From Aulostomus chinensis (lineage: Eukaryota > Chordata > Actinopteri > Syngnathiformes > Aulostomidae): a stretch of 64,000 bases of DNA. The notes under the pieces are model-generated. The model was not told where the DNA came from. It worked only from the letters and a program-made list of their open reading frames with translations, and made no database searches. Below, one piece after another: positions 10,120-21,598 of this stretch. Positions within the stretch are counted from its first letter, which is position 1, and every line of letters begins with the position of its first letter. The stretch lies in assembly GCA_037954235.1 (NCBI GenBank), contig JBBMOA010000001.1, positions 33,179,074-33,243,073 of the forward strand. The letters run 5' to 3'. A program made the position numbers and the translations under genes.

Positions 10120-10720
10120 TCGATGTGGACCCCGGGCGTTTAAAAGAGACCAGGCGTCTCTTGGTAACAGGCTTTTATTTTGGCACTGGCCAGCACTGGG
10201 CCACTATTATTATTTTTTTAGCAATAGGTATACAAGGTATAACAATATACTGAAGTACTTTAAAGAACAGTAGTGCAAATATCAAGATTGTCCAGAGAAC
10301 ACTTTACACAAGAACACTTTATTAGGAAGAAAAGGGGCGTGACAACTTGAGGCCCGTATCCTTCCACTTCCACGACAGTCTCATGAGGCCAAAATAGCAG
10401 ATCTACACATTCACAATGACGCGTTACCACCTTGTAGATCATTTTTTTTCTTTTTTTGCATGGAACTGAGAGCTTGAAGATTTGCTGTCTGCGGTGCACT
10501 GACATCATGAGACATAAATTACTGGTCAGTTAAAATAAATTGCAACATCTTACATGAAACCAAGTTAAGATAACATTAATCTCAAATAACGGCCCCCAGG
10601 CGTTTAAACGAACCTGGCGTTTATTTGAGACAGGCGTCTATTTTACAAAATGAGGTCGGACCCTCGGCCATCAAATGAGACCCGGCGGAACTTTGACACC
10701 AGGCTGTTAATTGGTCAGTT
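10120..10720. mobile_element. Possible non-autonomous DNA element with ~55-bp internal direct repeats
   Basis: A GGCGTTTAAA...CAGGCGTCT motif occurs at about 10125-10190 and again in the same direction at about 10590-10655. Both outer edges carry TGACCAATTA in opposite orientation (near 10098 and near 10705). This resembles the ends of a degenerate element. The minus-strand open frame at 10260-10508 has no recognised domain, and the class is unknown. Confidence 0.3.
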
Positions 10721-11154
10721 AGGGTTGATGAAGGTTGATAACATCCACTCCAAATAGTCAAACACAGGGGTGGGGATACAAGCAGAGCCTCTACATGGAA
10801 ACAAAAGCACTGACAACTTTAAAACTGTACAGCGAGTTAAGAAAAATACTCTTTAAACCTTTTTATTAACTGTCCTCATAAACTTGTCTTTTAATAAACT
10901 TTCTATTCTTCTGTTAACTTTAAGTTCACTGTTCAGTAACTGGATGGATGACAACAACAGAGATGCCTGTTTCTGAGTTGAGTCATTTGGAGGTTGATCT
11001 CATGGTGGATAAAACTGCAGGCTCACTGCTGCAGAAGCTTGCTTTTTCCTTTGTTTGGTGACGCATTTCCTTTGTTTGGCAGGAGTTCAGGGTGAAGGGA
11101 AGTAGACCCAAATGAAGAGGAGGGTAAGGAGGGTGCACAAAAGAGGTTTGTTAA
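10721..11154. other. No gene recognised
   Basis: Non-coding interval between the possible DNA element and the GAGACTGGA-type repeat. Confidence 0.4.
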
Positions 11155-11285
11155 AGAGACTGGAGACTGGAGAGACTGGAGACTTGAGACTGGAGACTGG
11201 AGGCGAGAGACCAGGGAAACCTGGAGGCTTGAGACTAGCAGCTCGTGACTGGAGACTTGTGGCTTGTGATTGGCGGCTGTCACAA
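11155..11285 (+). repeat. Degenerate GAGACTGGA-type short tandem repeat
   Basis: Several imperfect copies of GAGACTGGA, with forms such as GAGACTTGA and GTGACTGGA, follow each other. It is purine-biased, and the open frames over it are repeat artefacts. Confidence 0.7.
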
Positions 11286-11389
11286 TGCTTGACGTAGACT
11301 TTGACATCACAACACAGCAGTACAATAAACACCACCACACTACCGACTCCATCGGTCCTTTAAAAAGAAGATCATTAAACAAAAGAGAA

Positions 11390-11850
11390 CAGCTCTGTGG
11401 TAGAATTCAACACTTGGCAACTAAACAAGAGACAGAATCGTCTTAAAATACATAAGAAGCTCCTCAGTAGAGCCAGAGCCGCTTCAGTAAACACAGAAAC
11501 TGCTGCTAAACCAGATATTTCTTTAGACCAGTTTTATCAAATTAACAGTTCAGAACTTCATTCACTGATGACCTCATCAAAACCTTCATCCTGTCTCTTA
11601 GATTGTTTCCTACTAGGCTGCTTCAGGAAGTCTTCCCTCAGTGAGCACCTCTTTATTCAATCTGATTCCTCTGTCTGTAGTAACAGGACATGAACCACAG
11701 TCCTTGAAGGTAGCTGTCATTAAACCACAGCTTCAGAAGCCTCCTCTAGACCCTGAGGTTCTAGCCAACTATGGACTGATAGCTAACCTCCCCTCCTCTC
11801 TAAAATCCTGGAGAAAGCAGCTGTGTTGCAGCAGGTATCTGGAGGGTCGG
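11390..11850 (+). mobile_element. L2-like LINE fragment (reverse transcriptase N-terminal region)
   Basis: One frame reads LKVAVIKPQLQKPPLDPEV followed by LANYGLIANLPSSLK, a degraded form of the region just before the RT domain of L2-type LINE ORF2. Upstream text (SSCLLDCFL) fits the preceding part but needs a frame change, so the copy is broken. It is plus-oriented and abuts the 3' end of the minus-strand zinc-finger gene at about 11855. Confidence 0.75.
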
Positions 11851-11861
11851 GGGCTGCTCAT

Positions 11862-13396
11862 TCAGCCGTACCTGCACCTCGCTCTCTTGTCATGCTTCAA
11901 AGCCACAGCATGGCAAAGTGTTCTCTCCCCAGTATGGGTTCTCATGTGTCTTTCAAGACTTCCCTTAACTGAGAATTTTTTGCAACAAACTGAGCAGGGG
12001 AATGGTTTCTCCCCAGTGTGTGCTCTCATGTGTTTTGTCAGACATCCCTTTTCTGAAAATCTTTTGCCACAAACTGAGCAGGGGAATGGTTTCTCCCCAG
12101 TGTGCGTTCTCATGTGTTTTTTCAGACATCCCTTTTCTGAAAACCTTTTGCCACAAACTGAGCAAGGGAATGGTTTCTCCCCAGTGTGTCTTCTCATGTG
12201 TGATTCTCGATTTGCCTTATATGAGAATCTTGTGCCACAAAATGAGCAGGGGAATGGTTTCTCCCCAGTGTGCGTTCTCATGTGTTTTTTCAGACACCCC
12301 TTCTCTGAAAACCTTTTCCCACAAACTGTGCAGGGAAACGGTTTGTCCCCAGTGTGTGTTCTCATGTGATTTTTCAGACTTCCCTTTACTGAAAAACTTC
12401 TGCCACAAACTGAGCAAGGGAATGGTTTCTCCCCGGTATGTCTTCTCATGTGTGATCCTAGATTTGATTTCACTGAAAATCTTGTGCCACAAATTGAGCA
12501 GGGGAATGGTTTCTCCCCAGTGTGCGTTCTCATGTGTGATTTCAAATATCCCTTTTCTGAAAACCTTTTGCCACAAACTGAGCAGGGAAACAGTTTCTCT
12601 CCAGTGTGTGTTCTCATGTGTCTTTTCAGACATACCTTTTCTGAAAACCTTTTGCCACAAACTGAGCAGGGGAACAGTTTCTCCCCAGTATGTGTTCTTA
12701 TGTGTATGACCAAACTCCTTCTGGAATCAAAACCTTTACTGCATGTTGAGCACCTAAAGGGACGCCCATCCTCACTGACTTCTGTCTGACATTCAGAAGG
12801 ACCAAAGTTCACGTTCCTGATGATCTCTGATTCTCTTCCAGTCTTTACTTTTTGCTCTTTTGAGCTGCAATGACTCACTTCCTGTCCTGGGCTCAGTTTC
12901 TGAAGCAAATTCCTCCTTGAGCCAAAGGGTTCCTTGTGCTCAGAGGTGGCCGTGTTATCAGGTCTGACCCAATCATCCTCACTGACTTCAGTCTCAGCTT
13001 CAGAAGAGTCTGACATCTGGTCTTCAGTCTGGGGTTGTACAAGTGGATCTGGATCTACCTTGCTGGCTGATTCTGGTTCTGGTCCTCCACTCTCTTCTCC
13101 ATCAGCTTCTGTTTTCAGAGGATGAACTGGGCTGCTGCTCAGAGACTCTTCTTTCAAGTTCTCCTCAGTTAGACTCTGATGAAGCTGTGGGAACTGAGGT
13201 TTCTCTTCGTTCCCTTCACTCTTCACAGGGACCAGAGTGAAGGGGAACGTGGTGATATCAGCCTCCTCCTGCCCTTGAAGCTGCCCTCCCTCCTCACTGG
13301 TCCAGAGCTCCTCCCACTCCTCTTTAATGTGGGGGGGCTCTGGGTCCTGCAGCTCAGGGGGAACCTCTTCTTTAATCACCAGCAGCTGCTCCACAT
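11862..13396 (-). CDS. C2H2 zinc-finger protein, exon 2 (ten fingers)
   Basis: This is the main exon of a nuclear DNA-binding protein. It starts at 13396 after acceptor TTTGTGTCCTGCAG and joins exon 1 (15433-15697) in phase, giving RADVEQLLVIKEE at the junction and a 599-residue protein. Residues ~89-300 are an acidic linker with several IKEE/VKSE-like motifs. Residues ~302-580 are ten C2H2 fingers with TGEK linkers, most of the form PFPCSVCGKRFSEKG. Finger 7 has NRESH where a hydrophobic core residue is usual, and finger 10 has CCKK. The last 19 residues (TLCHAVALKH...) are not a finger, and the stop lies just before an L2 fragment, so the 3' end may have been altered. Fish carry many such genes, often as transcriptional repressors of unknown target; the target here cannot be read from sequence. 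The upstream ATG at 13407 lies in the intron and is not the start. Confidence 0.9.
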
Positions 13397-14684
13397 CTGC
13401 AGGACACAAACAGCAACATCAGAAATCTCTTCATTTGACTCTGAAACAGCGGAGCAACAGACAGAAACAGAAATCAACTCAATGAAAAGAGACGTCCTGC
13501 TACTGACGACCAGTCAGCAAACTGGGAACAGAAACGCTGGCTTCAGATGCTTGGATCAACGTTGTGTCACCCAGGTCAAAGGTCATAGGTCCCCTCTGCT
13601 GAATGGTTTTGTCCATTCATGATCACATCTGCTAGTCAGAATGTTCATTTCTAGAATGAGACCCTGTAGGAGAATGAGAGTTCAGTCCCTAGAACCAGAG
13701 GGAACCTGTACCGATGCTAAACATGTCAGCCCACCTACACTCACAGCCAGGGAGGTGCTGGCCACTGGGAGAAGTGGAATGATTCCCTAATGGCCGGTCC
13801 AGCCCAGGCCAACCGGGCAGTGGAGAAAAAAAGGTTGTTTTTAATGGGCTGATATAATTTCCAGTCTACAGGATCATCTTTTAACAAGGTAGCACCGTAG
13901 CAGCCTCCAGAAGAACGACACAAGGACACCAACATGCACAGCATGCTGGGCCAGCCTGTCACACACGACTCAGTTAGCAGGAGTTCGCAACACAGTGTGA
14001 ATGTCCCCTCAGCTTGGTCTTGTCTTGGTTCAGTCCAATGGTAACATGCTTCTGATGCCTGTCAATGGGAGTGTTCTTAACATTGACCATTGACAGTGAC
14101 TCACACCTCAGGTTCCAGCCCTGGAGTGACGATTCCTGAGATCCACTGATGCGTCAGGTCTTTGTTTCTTTCACTTCATGATCCTCATGGCGCCATCAAA
14201 AAATAACAACACAAAAAACACCTACACAGGAAATACTTAGCTCTCTGGCACACATAATGTCTGGGCCAATATTAATATTAATATTTATATATAAAAAAGA
14301 ATAAATGGCACACAAACAAGCAACCGGCAGCGCTCCCACGCCCCGGGTGCCTCCCTGAATTTTAACTACATTCTAGTCATCCACACCATCACATCTACAC
14401 TCCCACGCACAACACACACCCTGCACCCATGTTGGGATGGGGGGGCAGCTGGGGCGGGGAGTGGGTCCATTGCTGCCCCTTTTGCTAACTGCACCAGCGT
14501 GGGCATGGGTTGGCCTGTGGCCTGGGGGGGGGGGGGGGGTTCCTGGGGCTCCCTGTGTTCAGGGGGTTTCTGGGTGCCCTGGTGGTTTGGTCCTGACCTG
14601 CCTGCTATCCTGGACTGGGGGTGTGATGTTCTGGTCCCCCACATCAGCTACAGTCAGCTACCCACCGCATTCAAGACAAACTGT

Positions 14685-14733
<49 letters not shown>

Positions 14734-15432
14734 CTGGTCTCAAAATACACGCCTCTCTGGCTACAAAGACAGGTCAGTGAGAGTTTTTCTCGACTGATAA
14801 CTTCTGTTGTTCTGTGTTGTAGAACTGTAATACTCTGAGAAGAAATACCTGCTGGCTCTACTCTCTCTCTCTCTCTCTGGTCTATTTTTATATTTCGTCA
14901 CTTGGTGACCAGTAGAATTTCAGATCGAACTCTCGATAAATCTCTGTTGTTATTGTTGCTACTGTTTTTGTTTGTTTGTTTTTCTCCAATTGTTGTCCCC
15001 CCCCCTTGTCCTCCCTGTCCTGTCCCTGCTCTCTCTTCCTGTCCTCTCCTGAGCCTCAGTCTGGTAGCTTCATCAATGAACCAACACCATTCCTAATAAA
15101 GTTCAACACAGAAGGTGATAGGAGGAGTTTATCAGGTTCCTCCTTAGCAGAGTAGAACTGCTTCAGTCCAACAAGGCACCAGGAACATGGATGCTGCTGC
15201 TGAACAGGACAGGGTAAAAACTACAAAAGAAGGCTGGACAACAATCCACAGAAAAACTAGTTTACCCTTTGATTTTGACCTTTGAATTTTTACATTTTAC
15301 CTTTCAGACGTTCACAAACAACCCGGAAATGGCTTTTTACACTTAAAATCCCCTAAAATGCTCTCTGAGGACCTCTGCAGCTCCACTTCCTGGACTGAAT
15401 TCTGGGCCCAGCAGGTCCCTGCGGGGACTCAC
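13397..15432 (-). other. Intron of the zinc-finger gene
   Basis: Bounded by donor GTGAGT (15432 downward) and acceptor CTGCAG (ending at 13397). It contains a 17-18 G homopolymer near 14524-14539, a (CA)n tract at 14687-14732, a CT tract near 14861 and T/C-rich sequence near 14960-15010. Open frames on either strand (for example 14366-14838) have no recognisable domain. Part of 14350-15100 has the look of old repeat sequence. Confidence 0.8.
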
Positions 15433-15697
15433 CTGCTCTGTCCAGCCTGACTCGGGGCTTCAGCACGGCATCGAGCAGCAACCTCTGCCGGCGGTTCTCC
15501 CGCTCGTACTCCGCCACGGTTTCCTCCAGCAGAGCCACGATCTGCTCCGCGGCCGCCGCCAGCCGCTCGGTGAGCAGCGCTCTCAGCACCGGGACTCCAG
15601 CCGCTGAGTCTCCTTCTCCCAGCTGCAGCAGGAAGTCTTCAGCGGCGGCGAGGATCCGCTCCTGGACCGACACCCGCAGCAGCTGCGCGGCGCACAT
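15433..15697 (-). CDS. C2H2 zinc-finger protein, exon 1
   Basis: Encodes the first 88 residues plus one base, starting MCAAQLLRVSVQERI. Residues 1-60 are leucine- and alanine-rich (ALLTERLAAAAEQIV) and residues ~60-88 are a charged helix ending LKPRVRLDRA. This is the standard first exon of a large fish C2H2 zinc-finger family and is thought to be helical; its function is unknown to me. The exon ends at donor AGCAG|GTGAGT and splices to 13396. It is GC-rich, unlike its surroundings, and sits at the edge of a CpG-rich patch. Confidence 0.88.
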
Positions 15698-15900
15698 GTT
15701 GAGGTTCTACCGGCGCCACTCAGCCTTCAGGAGACAAAGACCGAGGCCGGGGGTTCACGGACTTCTCCTTCTTTCCTCGTTGTGTTCAAAGCTTCCCGCG
15801 TCTTCGTCTCGTTTTGTGAAGCGCGTATTGATGACGTATGTGGTGACGTCCGAAGCCTCGCCAGCTGGCAGTGACCACGTGACTGATTCAGGACCTGCTT
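15698..15900 (-). promoter_or_regulatory. Probable promoter of the zinc-finger gene
   Basis: A CpG-rich patch directly upstream of exon 1 contains two CRE-like sites (TGACGTA near 15832 and TGACGTCC near 15844) and an E-box CACGTG near 15877. No TATA box is seen. This fits a CpG-island, CRE-driven promoter; transcription start positions are not determined. Confidence 0.5.
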
Positions 15901-16212
15901 CTCCGGCTTGGCGTGAGATTCTAAATGTAAAGCAGTGAAACGCCGTGGTTTCCTCCCTCCTCGTCCAAAAGCGTTCGCTATTTGATCAAAGGAAGGAGAA
16001 ACAAGTGACTCGATGTTGTGGAGGCTGAACTCAGAGTTGAGAGAACTTTCATTCTGATCTGAGAGCAGCAACAAAGCCACTGAGAAAAACTGAACCACTG
16101 TCAGAGTCGGCACAGCATCAGCAGTCAGGCTGTGTTCACACTGGGAGAAACCATCGGACAGAAACCTCCCTCAGTCACACTGAAGGAACCTGAACTGACT
16201 GCTGCAGCTGGG
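15901..16212. other. No gene recognised
   Basis: Non-coding sequence upstream of the zinc-finger promoter. The minus-strand open frame here has no recognisable domain. Confidence 0.4.
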
Positions 16213-16217
16213 ACACA

Positions 16218-16294
<77 letters not shown>
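16213..16294 (+). repeat. (CA)n microsatellite
   Basis: A CA tract interrupted once by GCACAGA near 16248. Confidence 0.95.
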
Positions 16295-16296
<2 letters not shown>

Positions 16297-16539
16297 CAGG
16301 AAACATGAACAGAGAGATAAAAGCACGAGATGCCTCCTCCTCCTCCTTCCAGAGATCAACTGATCTCCGGATTGACTTCAGTTCTTTGATCAGAATTCTT
16401 CTTCCTCCTTGATAGATTTATTGATACTTTGTCATAGACGGTCCATTCCTATTGGAGGATGTTAAAGAGCAGAAGAACCAGGTTCCCATGTATGGAACTA
16501 GAATATTTATATACTGTATTGCAGTCGTTTCCAACATCC

Positions 16540-16876
16540 ATCCATCCATTGTCTTCCTCTTATTCCTGATAAGGGTCATGGGGGGTGGAGCCTATCCCAG
16601 CGTCTACAGGTGAGAGGCAGGGTTCACCCTGGACAGGTCACCAGTCCATCACAGGACCAACACATAGAGACAGACAACCATTCACTCTCACAGTCACACC
16701 TACAGTCAATTTAGAGTATCAATCAGCCTCGTCCCCTCTTGATGTCTTTGGACTGTGGGAGGAAGCTGGAGAACCAGAGAGAACCCACACAGGAACAGGG
16801 AGAACATGGAGACTCCACACAGACAGATCCTGTGCTCCAGCCGGGACTGGAACCCTGAACCTTCTTGCTGTGAGGT
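16540..16876 (-). repeat. tRNA-headed SINE-like dispersed repeat, copy 3 (truncated)
   Basis: Closely matches 1190-1535 and 7436-7795 but stops at CTTCTTGCTGTGAGG, so the tRNA-like A-box end is missing. Without the head this copy would lack a Pol III promoter. Confidence 0.7.
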
Positions 16877-16899
16877 ATTTTTATCTCACAAGTGGAAAA

Positions 16900-16985
16900 A
16901 TGTAGAATCTTCATGTCATTACATGTCGTTCTCCATTGGGTCACTAGGGGGCAGCACCTACCTGCATCACCAATATGAGCCTTCA
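16900..16985 (+). repeat. Direct repeat unit with CTCF-like core, copy 1
   Basis: About 75 bp matching 18243-18312 in the same orientation. It contains CACTAGGGGGCAGCACC (16942 onward), which fits the core CTCF consensus except at the first position. Confidence 0.6.
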
Positions 16986-18242
16986 GTCTGTCAGGGGGTA
17001 GAATTCAGTCACCACCAATGACATCAGAGTCAGAGTTTAGACATCAAAGACAGACATTAAAGCCTCTCTGATAAAACAAAAATATCCTGCAATATTTTTT
17101 TCCAAAGTGAGACCCTCTTTATTCTCTAGTTTAATCTGCTGCAATAATAATGAGCATCTTTGTCAGTCTACTGATGAATGAACCATTTCTTGAGGGGAAC
17201 GTTGGGTCTTCCTCAGGCAAACGGCAGTCAGCAGTGGCTCAACATCTGAACTGAGCCCAGACCTGGTCAGCTGATCATTCACCAGCTCAGCCCCTCCCAC
17301 TCATGACGAAGACCTTGAAAACCCCAACATCACCTCCTCCACCTCAGTCTGGCGTGTGTGGATGGAGGGCTGTGATGTCAGCAGCGATGACATCACTGAC
17401 ACAAACACACTGATCTCTGACTGGTTTGGTCTGAGTGGGATTCAGTGACATCACACAACCTGCACCAGATGAAGGGGCGGGGCATCCAGGAGCTGTGACA
17501 TCACTGGTGACTCTTGTTGGGCCGCCTTCTTGGCCAAAGTGGAGGAGAACAGGACCCAAATACAGACGGGGGAGAGGAGCGTTCAACAAAAGGAGGCTTG
17601 AATGATGAAAAGACAAAGAACAACAAAGGAACTCAAAGCACCAACAGAGGAGAAAAGACAAAGTAGCAAACAAAAGCCAAACTTCCACTGGAAACTTGGA
17701 GGAGCTGGAACAGGAGGGAGAGAACATGAGGCTGAGAACCCTGGAGAATGAGAGGTGGACAAATCCACCAGCGCAGCATCAGGAGAGCAAAGAAACCAGA
17801 AGGAGCTTTGAGGAGCTGCTGACATGCAGCCAGGGAGCGTCTGCCTGAGATGGGAGGAGCTGCTCATCCACCCTGATGGAGAAGCAGCCATCTTGCTCTT
17901 CTGACGCCGACCGGCAGAAGGAACAGAGGAGGTGAGGGGCCTCACGTTGTCATGGCAACATGGAAACATTCCACTCTGTCAGCGGTGCCTCCATCAGACG
18001 CACTTTGTCTTTGTGAAGATCAAAGTGAAAGGAAATAATAAAATAAAACAATGAAGGCTGCATGAACTGAGTGACACACTTGAGGATGACATCAGCGAAA
18101 TGTGTGATGTCACACTGCTGAGTCGTGAGGTCACCACCAGAGAACAAATGAGTGATGAGATGCTGATTATTGACTCTCTACTTTAAATGATCTCACTCTC
18201 TTCCAGCTTGAAGAAGTTTGAGGATGAATGAAGTCAAGAACT
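16986..18242. other. No gene recognised
   Basis: 17530-17950 has open frames on the minus strand only because the plus strand is purine-rich (GAGGAG, AACAAA). It has the texture of an old transposon, but I cannot name a class. Confidence 0.4.
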
Positions 18243-18312
18243 GGAAAAATGGAGAACGTTCATGTCGTTACATGTTGTTCTCCACTGGGTCACTAGGGGG
18301 CAGCACCTACCT
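18243..18312 (+). repeat. Direct repeat unit with CTCF-like core, copy 2
   Basis: Second copy of the 16900-16985 unit, with the same CACTAGGGGGCAGCACC core at 18291 onward. Confidence 0.6.
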
Positions 18313-18470
18313 GCAACTCCTGGGAGCCCTCAGTCTCACCTCATTTTCAGGCTCCAACTAAAATGAAGCTTCAACTCTTCTGAATCCTCTCCACCCGTCA
18401 GATCTGTTTGAAACTTCCAGGTTTGATCAACATCCCAGTCTGAACACATCTACAGGTCAGTAGTGACCAC

Positions 18471-18488
18471 AGCGCCACCTACTGGCAG
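18471..18488 (-). promoter_or_regulatory. CTCF-like motif
   Basis: The minus strand reads TGCCAGTAGGTGGCGCT, a full match to the CTCF core consensus CCASYAGRKGGCRS. It faces the plus-oriented CTCF-like core at 18291. Motif match only; binding is not shown. Confidence 0.4.
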
Positions 18489-19614
18489 CAGGAAATGACA
18501 GATTTGACACTGAGATGTCCTCGTCACGGCGTGATGGAGAGTTCTGATGATTCATCAGCACAATCAGACTCTGAGAACTCCTCCCTGCATGGTTGATGAG
18601 GGTCAAAGTTCCCATGTGTCTCACTTCAGGCGGAGGACCAGAGATTTTAGGCTCATGTGAGTGGTTGATTCTAATGCAAGAATAACAGACCACAGACTAG
18701 TCAGTGAATAAAACTGCCCACTTCTTTATAGACAGAAAATGTCAGAAAAACAAAAACTATTGGTACCAAACCCTTTACATCCACACACATTCAATAAAGG
18801 AGTCTCCCTCCAACCAACAGACAGAAACCAGACCTCAGGAGAATCAGGTTATTGACCTCTTTTGAGTCTTATTTGAAGTTAACCCGACTTATTTGAGTTG
18901 AGGTTAAATTTGGTGGCTGGATTTCTATGATTGTTTGTTTACTTCACGGTGTCTATTTGAGTTTCCTCAGTCTAGGTTCTCATTTGATCTTGGTTCAGCC
19001 TATTTATGAGTTTTAGTTCTACGTTCCCTCTTCCTGTTGGGTTGTTTCACCGGCTCTATCCAAGCTTGAACTCCCTTTCAACAACCCACTCATGTAACAC
19101 CGATTTGGCACACAATCAGGAAACGTGAACAAAACAAAGTCATAAAAATAAAACTCAGGGCCAAAGTATTTCAATTTACAACTCAATCTCACAAATCAAT
19201 AATCAGAGTCTCTCCCGTTCATCACCAGTCTTTTCGTTCAGTCCGTTATCAGTCCAAAAGCAATTCAAGGTGTCTCTGTGAAACCTGTCAGTTCTGTCCT
19301 ACCACAATCCCACCGTCAGGGTCAGTGTCACCTGGGTGGGTGAGGTTTGCAGCGCCATTTTCCACTCCGACTCTCTCTCTCCTGTGGGTGGCTCGCCATC
19401 TTTTCTCCACAGCGTCAGGTGTGTTTGCACACCAGTGATCCCGCCTACAAAACCTGGCCAAATCCTCGTTCACAACGCAATCAACACAATCCAGAATCAT
19501 GGACAGCAGTTGAGTCCAGTGTCTTCTCAAAAAATGAAGGGACCAAGGAGAAGACCTCAAAAGAGTCTGCTTTGTTTACTCTTTCCTCTCTCATTCTCGA
19601 GTCGTCCGTCTGCT
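18489..19614. other. No gene recognised
   Basis: Open frames at 19288-19688 lack domains. 18840-19080 is T-rich and unassigned. Confidence 0.4.
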
Positions 19615-19735
19615 TTAGTTTAGTTTATTTATATTTGTACAGCACTTTTCATCCAGAGACTGCAACACAAAGTGCTTCACAGAACTGAGAGAAAACAGGC
19701 AACATTCAATAAAATATAAAACAATACAATAAATA
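19615..19735 (-). mobile_element. LINE/SINE 3' tail-like repeat
   Basis: Read on the minus strand it carries CACTTTGTGTTGCAGTCTCT, then AAAAGTGCTGTACAAATATAA, and ends in ACTAAACTAAA. This is the wording of a widespread fish retroelement 3' end. It is followed on the plus strand by CA-rich sequence. Confidence 0.5.
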
Positions 19736-20331
19736 CATGTTAAGAACCCGGCCTTCCCAACCCACATGACCTCATACATGCACACACCACCCCCCCCACA
19801 CACACAAATACACACACGCATACACACATACACACACTGACTGTCAGTAGGAACATGGCAGGGCACTGAAAATCCTAGTGAGGAAAGACCACCTATGGGG
19901 GCCATCCTCACCAGGAGGTGCCACAGCCCACAACCACAGGGAGCGCCGCCACCCAGACCCCCCGACCCGGACAGACCGGGTACACTCCACATATAATGCA
20001 GAGCCCCCCAGCTCTCCGGGCCTGGACGATCCCAAGGACGACGCCCCTGTGGGCGGACCAGACACACCTCCCAGTGTGGAGGGCCCCCACCAGGAAACAC
20101 TGCAGCTAAAAACTAAAAGACTCAAAGAAGGTAGAGTAGGAAAGAACAGAAATTACAATGATATTAAAGTATCAGAATGACATAAAATATATATAAAATC
20201 TAAAAGTTTTAAGAACTAATAAAAAAGTAGAATAAAATAATTAAAAGACTAAAGTAACAATAAGATATCGTGATAAAATGAAAGGATAAGAGAGACTAAG
20301 TCAGTTAAAAGCTAAGCTAAAAAGGGGAGTC
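19736..20331. other. No gene recognised
   Basis: C-rich sequence (19780-20100) then A/T-rich sequence (20120-20310), probably retroelement-derived. Open frames on both strands are compositional. Confidence 0.4.
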
Positions 20332-20720
20332 TTGAGCCTCCTTTTAAAAACATCAACAGTCTCGCGGTCCTTCAACACCTCACTGGCGCTGTCACCTGTC
20401 CCCACCTGCCTAAAGACTGCCACTATTGTCCCTGTCCCCAAGTGCTCCACAGTGACAGGCCTAAATGACTACCGACCCATTGCACTCACCCTAGTAGTCA
20501 TGAAGTACTTGGAGAGGCTGGTCAAGGCCCACATAGAGGCCTCCATCGACGTCTCTGTGGACCCCCACCAGTATGCCTCCAGGCAACACCGCTCCACTGA
20601 TGACGCCATTTCACCAGTGGTCCACACAGCCCTCACCCATCTGGAGAGCAGGAACTCCTATGTCCACCTTCTCTTCCTGGACTTCTCCTCTGCCTTCAAC
20701 ACCATCATCCCACATGGGGG
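20332..20720 (+). mobile_element. Non-LTR reverse transcriptase fragment (Rex1/jockey-like)
   Basis: One open frame carries TIVPVPKCSTVTGLNDYRPI followed by VDPHQYASRQHRSTDDAI and LFLDFSSAFNTI, the fingers and first catalytic-aspartate region of a non-LTR RT. It ends abruptly after IIPH at ~20715, before the YADD motif, so it is a truncated insertion. Its wording differs from the L2-type fragments elsewhere in the window, so it comes from another LINE group. Plus strand. Confidence 0.85.
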
Positions 20721-21516
20721 ACCTGTTCAGTGGACCTGAGGACTGGTGACCTGTTCAGGGTGAACCCTGCTCTCACCAAATGTCACCCCCCCATAACCTT
20801 TAACAAATCAGTGGTACAGAAAATGGATGGAGTGACTGATTCACTGCAGAGGCACAGTGATGTTATTAATGGAGGAGTCTTTTCATTAAAGACTGAAGCT
20901 CCATACAAGACAGAGTCTGTAGACCAGAACATCACAACCTGGGAAGCTTTCACTTCTTTGGACAGACAGCTTTGATTTCAGCTTCTACCTCTGTAAAATT
21001 GAAAGTAAAGTAAATGGAGCACCTGTGAAGGTAAAACTGATGATGTCATGACTTGTTCAGTCCTGCAACGTTAAAGTCCAACACGCTTTTGATTGTCTCT
21101 GATTCTCTGTGGCAAAATCCTACAAGAGGAAACAGAAAATCTTGAGGTTGTCTCACTTTTTTTTTAAAGAAACTCTGCATAGGACAGTGATAGGAGGCTT
21201 GTTTCCTTGATGAAAGAGACTGGTGCTCTCATCTTCTTCAACATTGACTTGTTCTACCAGGACAAGAGAATCTGAGCTTGGATGTCATTTAGCAGTCAAA
21301 GGCTTGTTAAACTGGTCAACATCAGCTGGTGTTCACTCTGATGATGTAGCGATGGTCTGGATTCTTCCTTCTGGAGCACCAAGCTGCTGGGAAGAAGCCT
21401 GATGATGTCAGAGTTGTGTTCAGTGGCTCCTGCTGGGTCCATTTCTGACAAATGGGCTCCAAAGAGTTCAGCTGTTTCAAAGGCTCAGAGAAAGCAGCAC
21501 CTCATGGTGGTCAGGA
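20721..21516. other. No gene recognised
   Basis: An 81-codon open frame (20730-20975) has no recognisable domain. The remainder is non-coding. Confidence 0.4.
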
Positions 21517-21598
21517 GACGAGGTGGCCGAGTGGTTAAGGTGATGGACTGCTGATCCATTGAGCTCTGCAGGCGTGGGTTCGAATCCCATCCTCGTCG
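21517..21598 (+). tRNA. tRNA-Ser (anticodon GCT)
   Basis: An 82-nt type II tRNA with acceptor GACGAGG/CCTCGTC and discriminator G, D arm GGCCGAGTGGTTAAGG, anticodon loop CTGCTGA, long variable arm and T arm GTGGGTTCGAATCCCAT. It differs from the usual vertebrate Ser-GCT mainly by G instead of A next to the anticodon (position 37) and in the variable arm. The first TTTT downstream is ~48 nt away. Confidence 0.92.

Noticed and set aside
12002..12709. 235-codon plus-strand frame with repeated FSCVFSDIPFLKTFCHKL
   Set aside because: It is the antisense shadow of the zinc fingers, with the 84-bp finger period.
17344..17969. Two overlapping minus-strand frames of ~128 codons rich in S, L and F
   Set aside because: They reflect a purine-rich plus strand; no domain, start context or splice signals.
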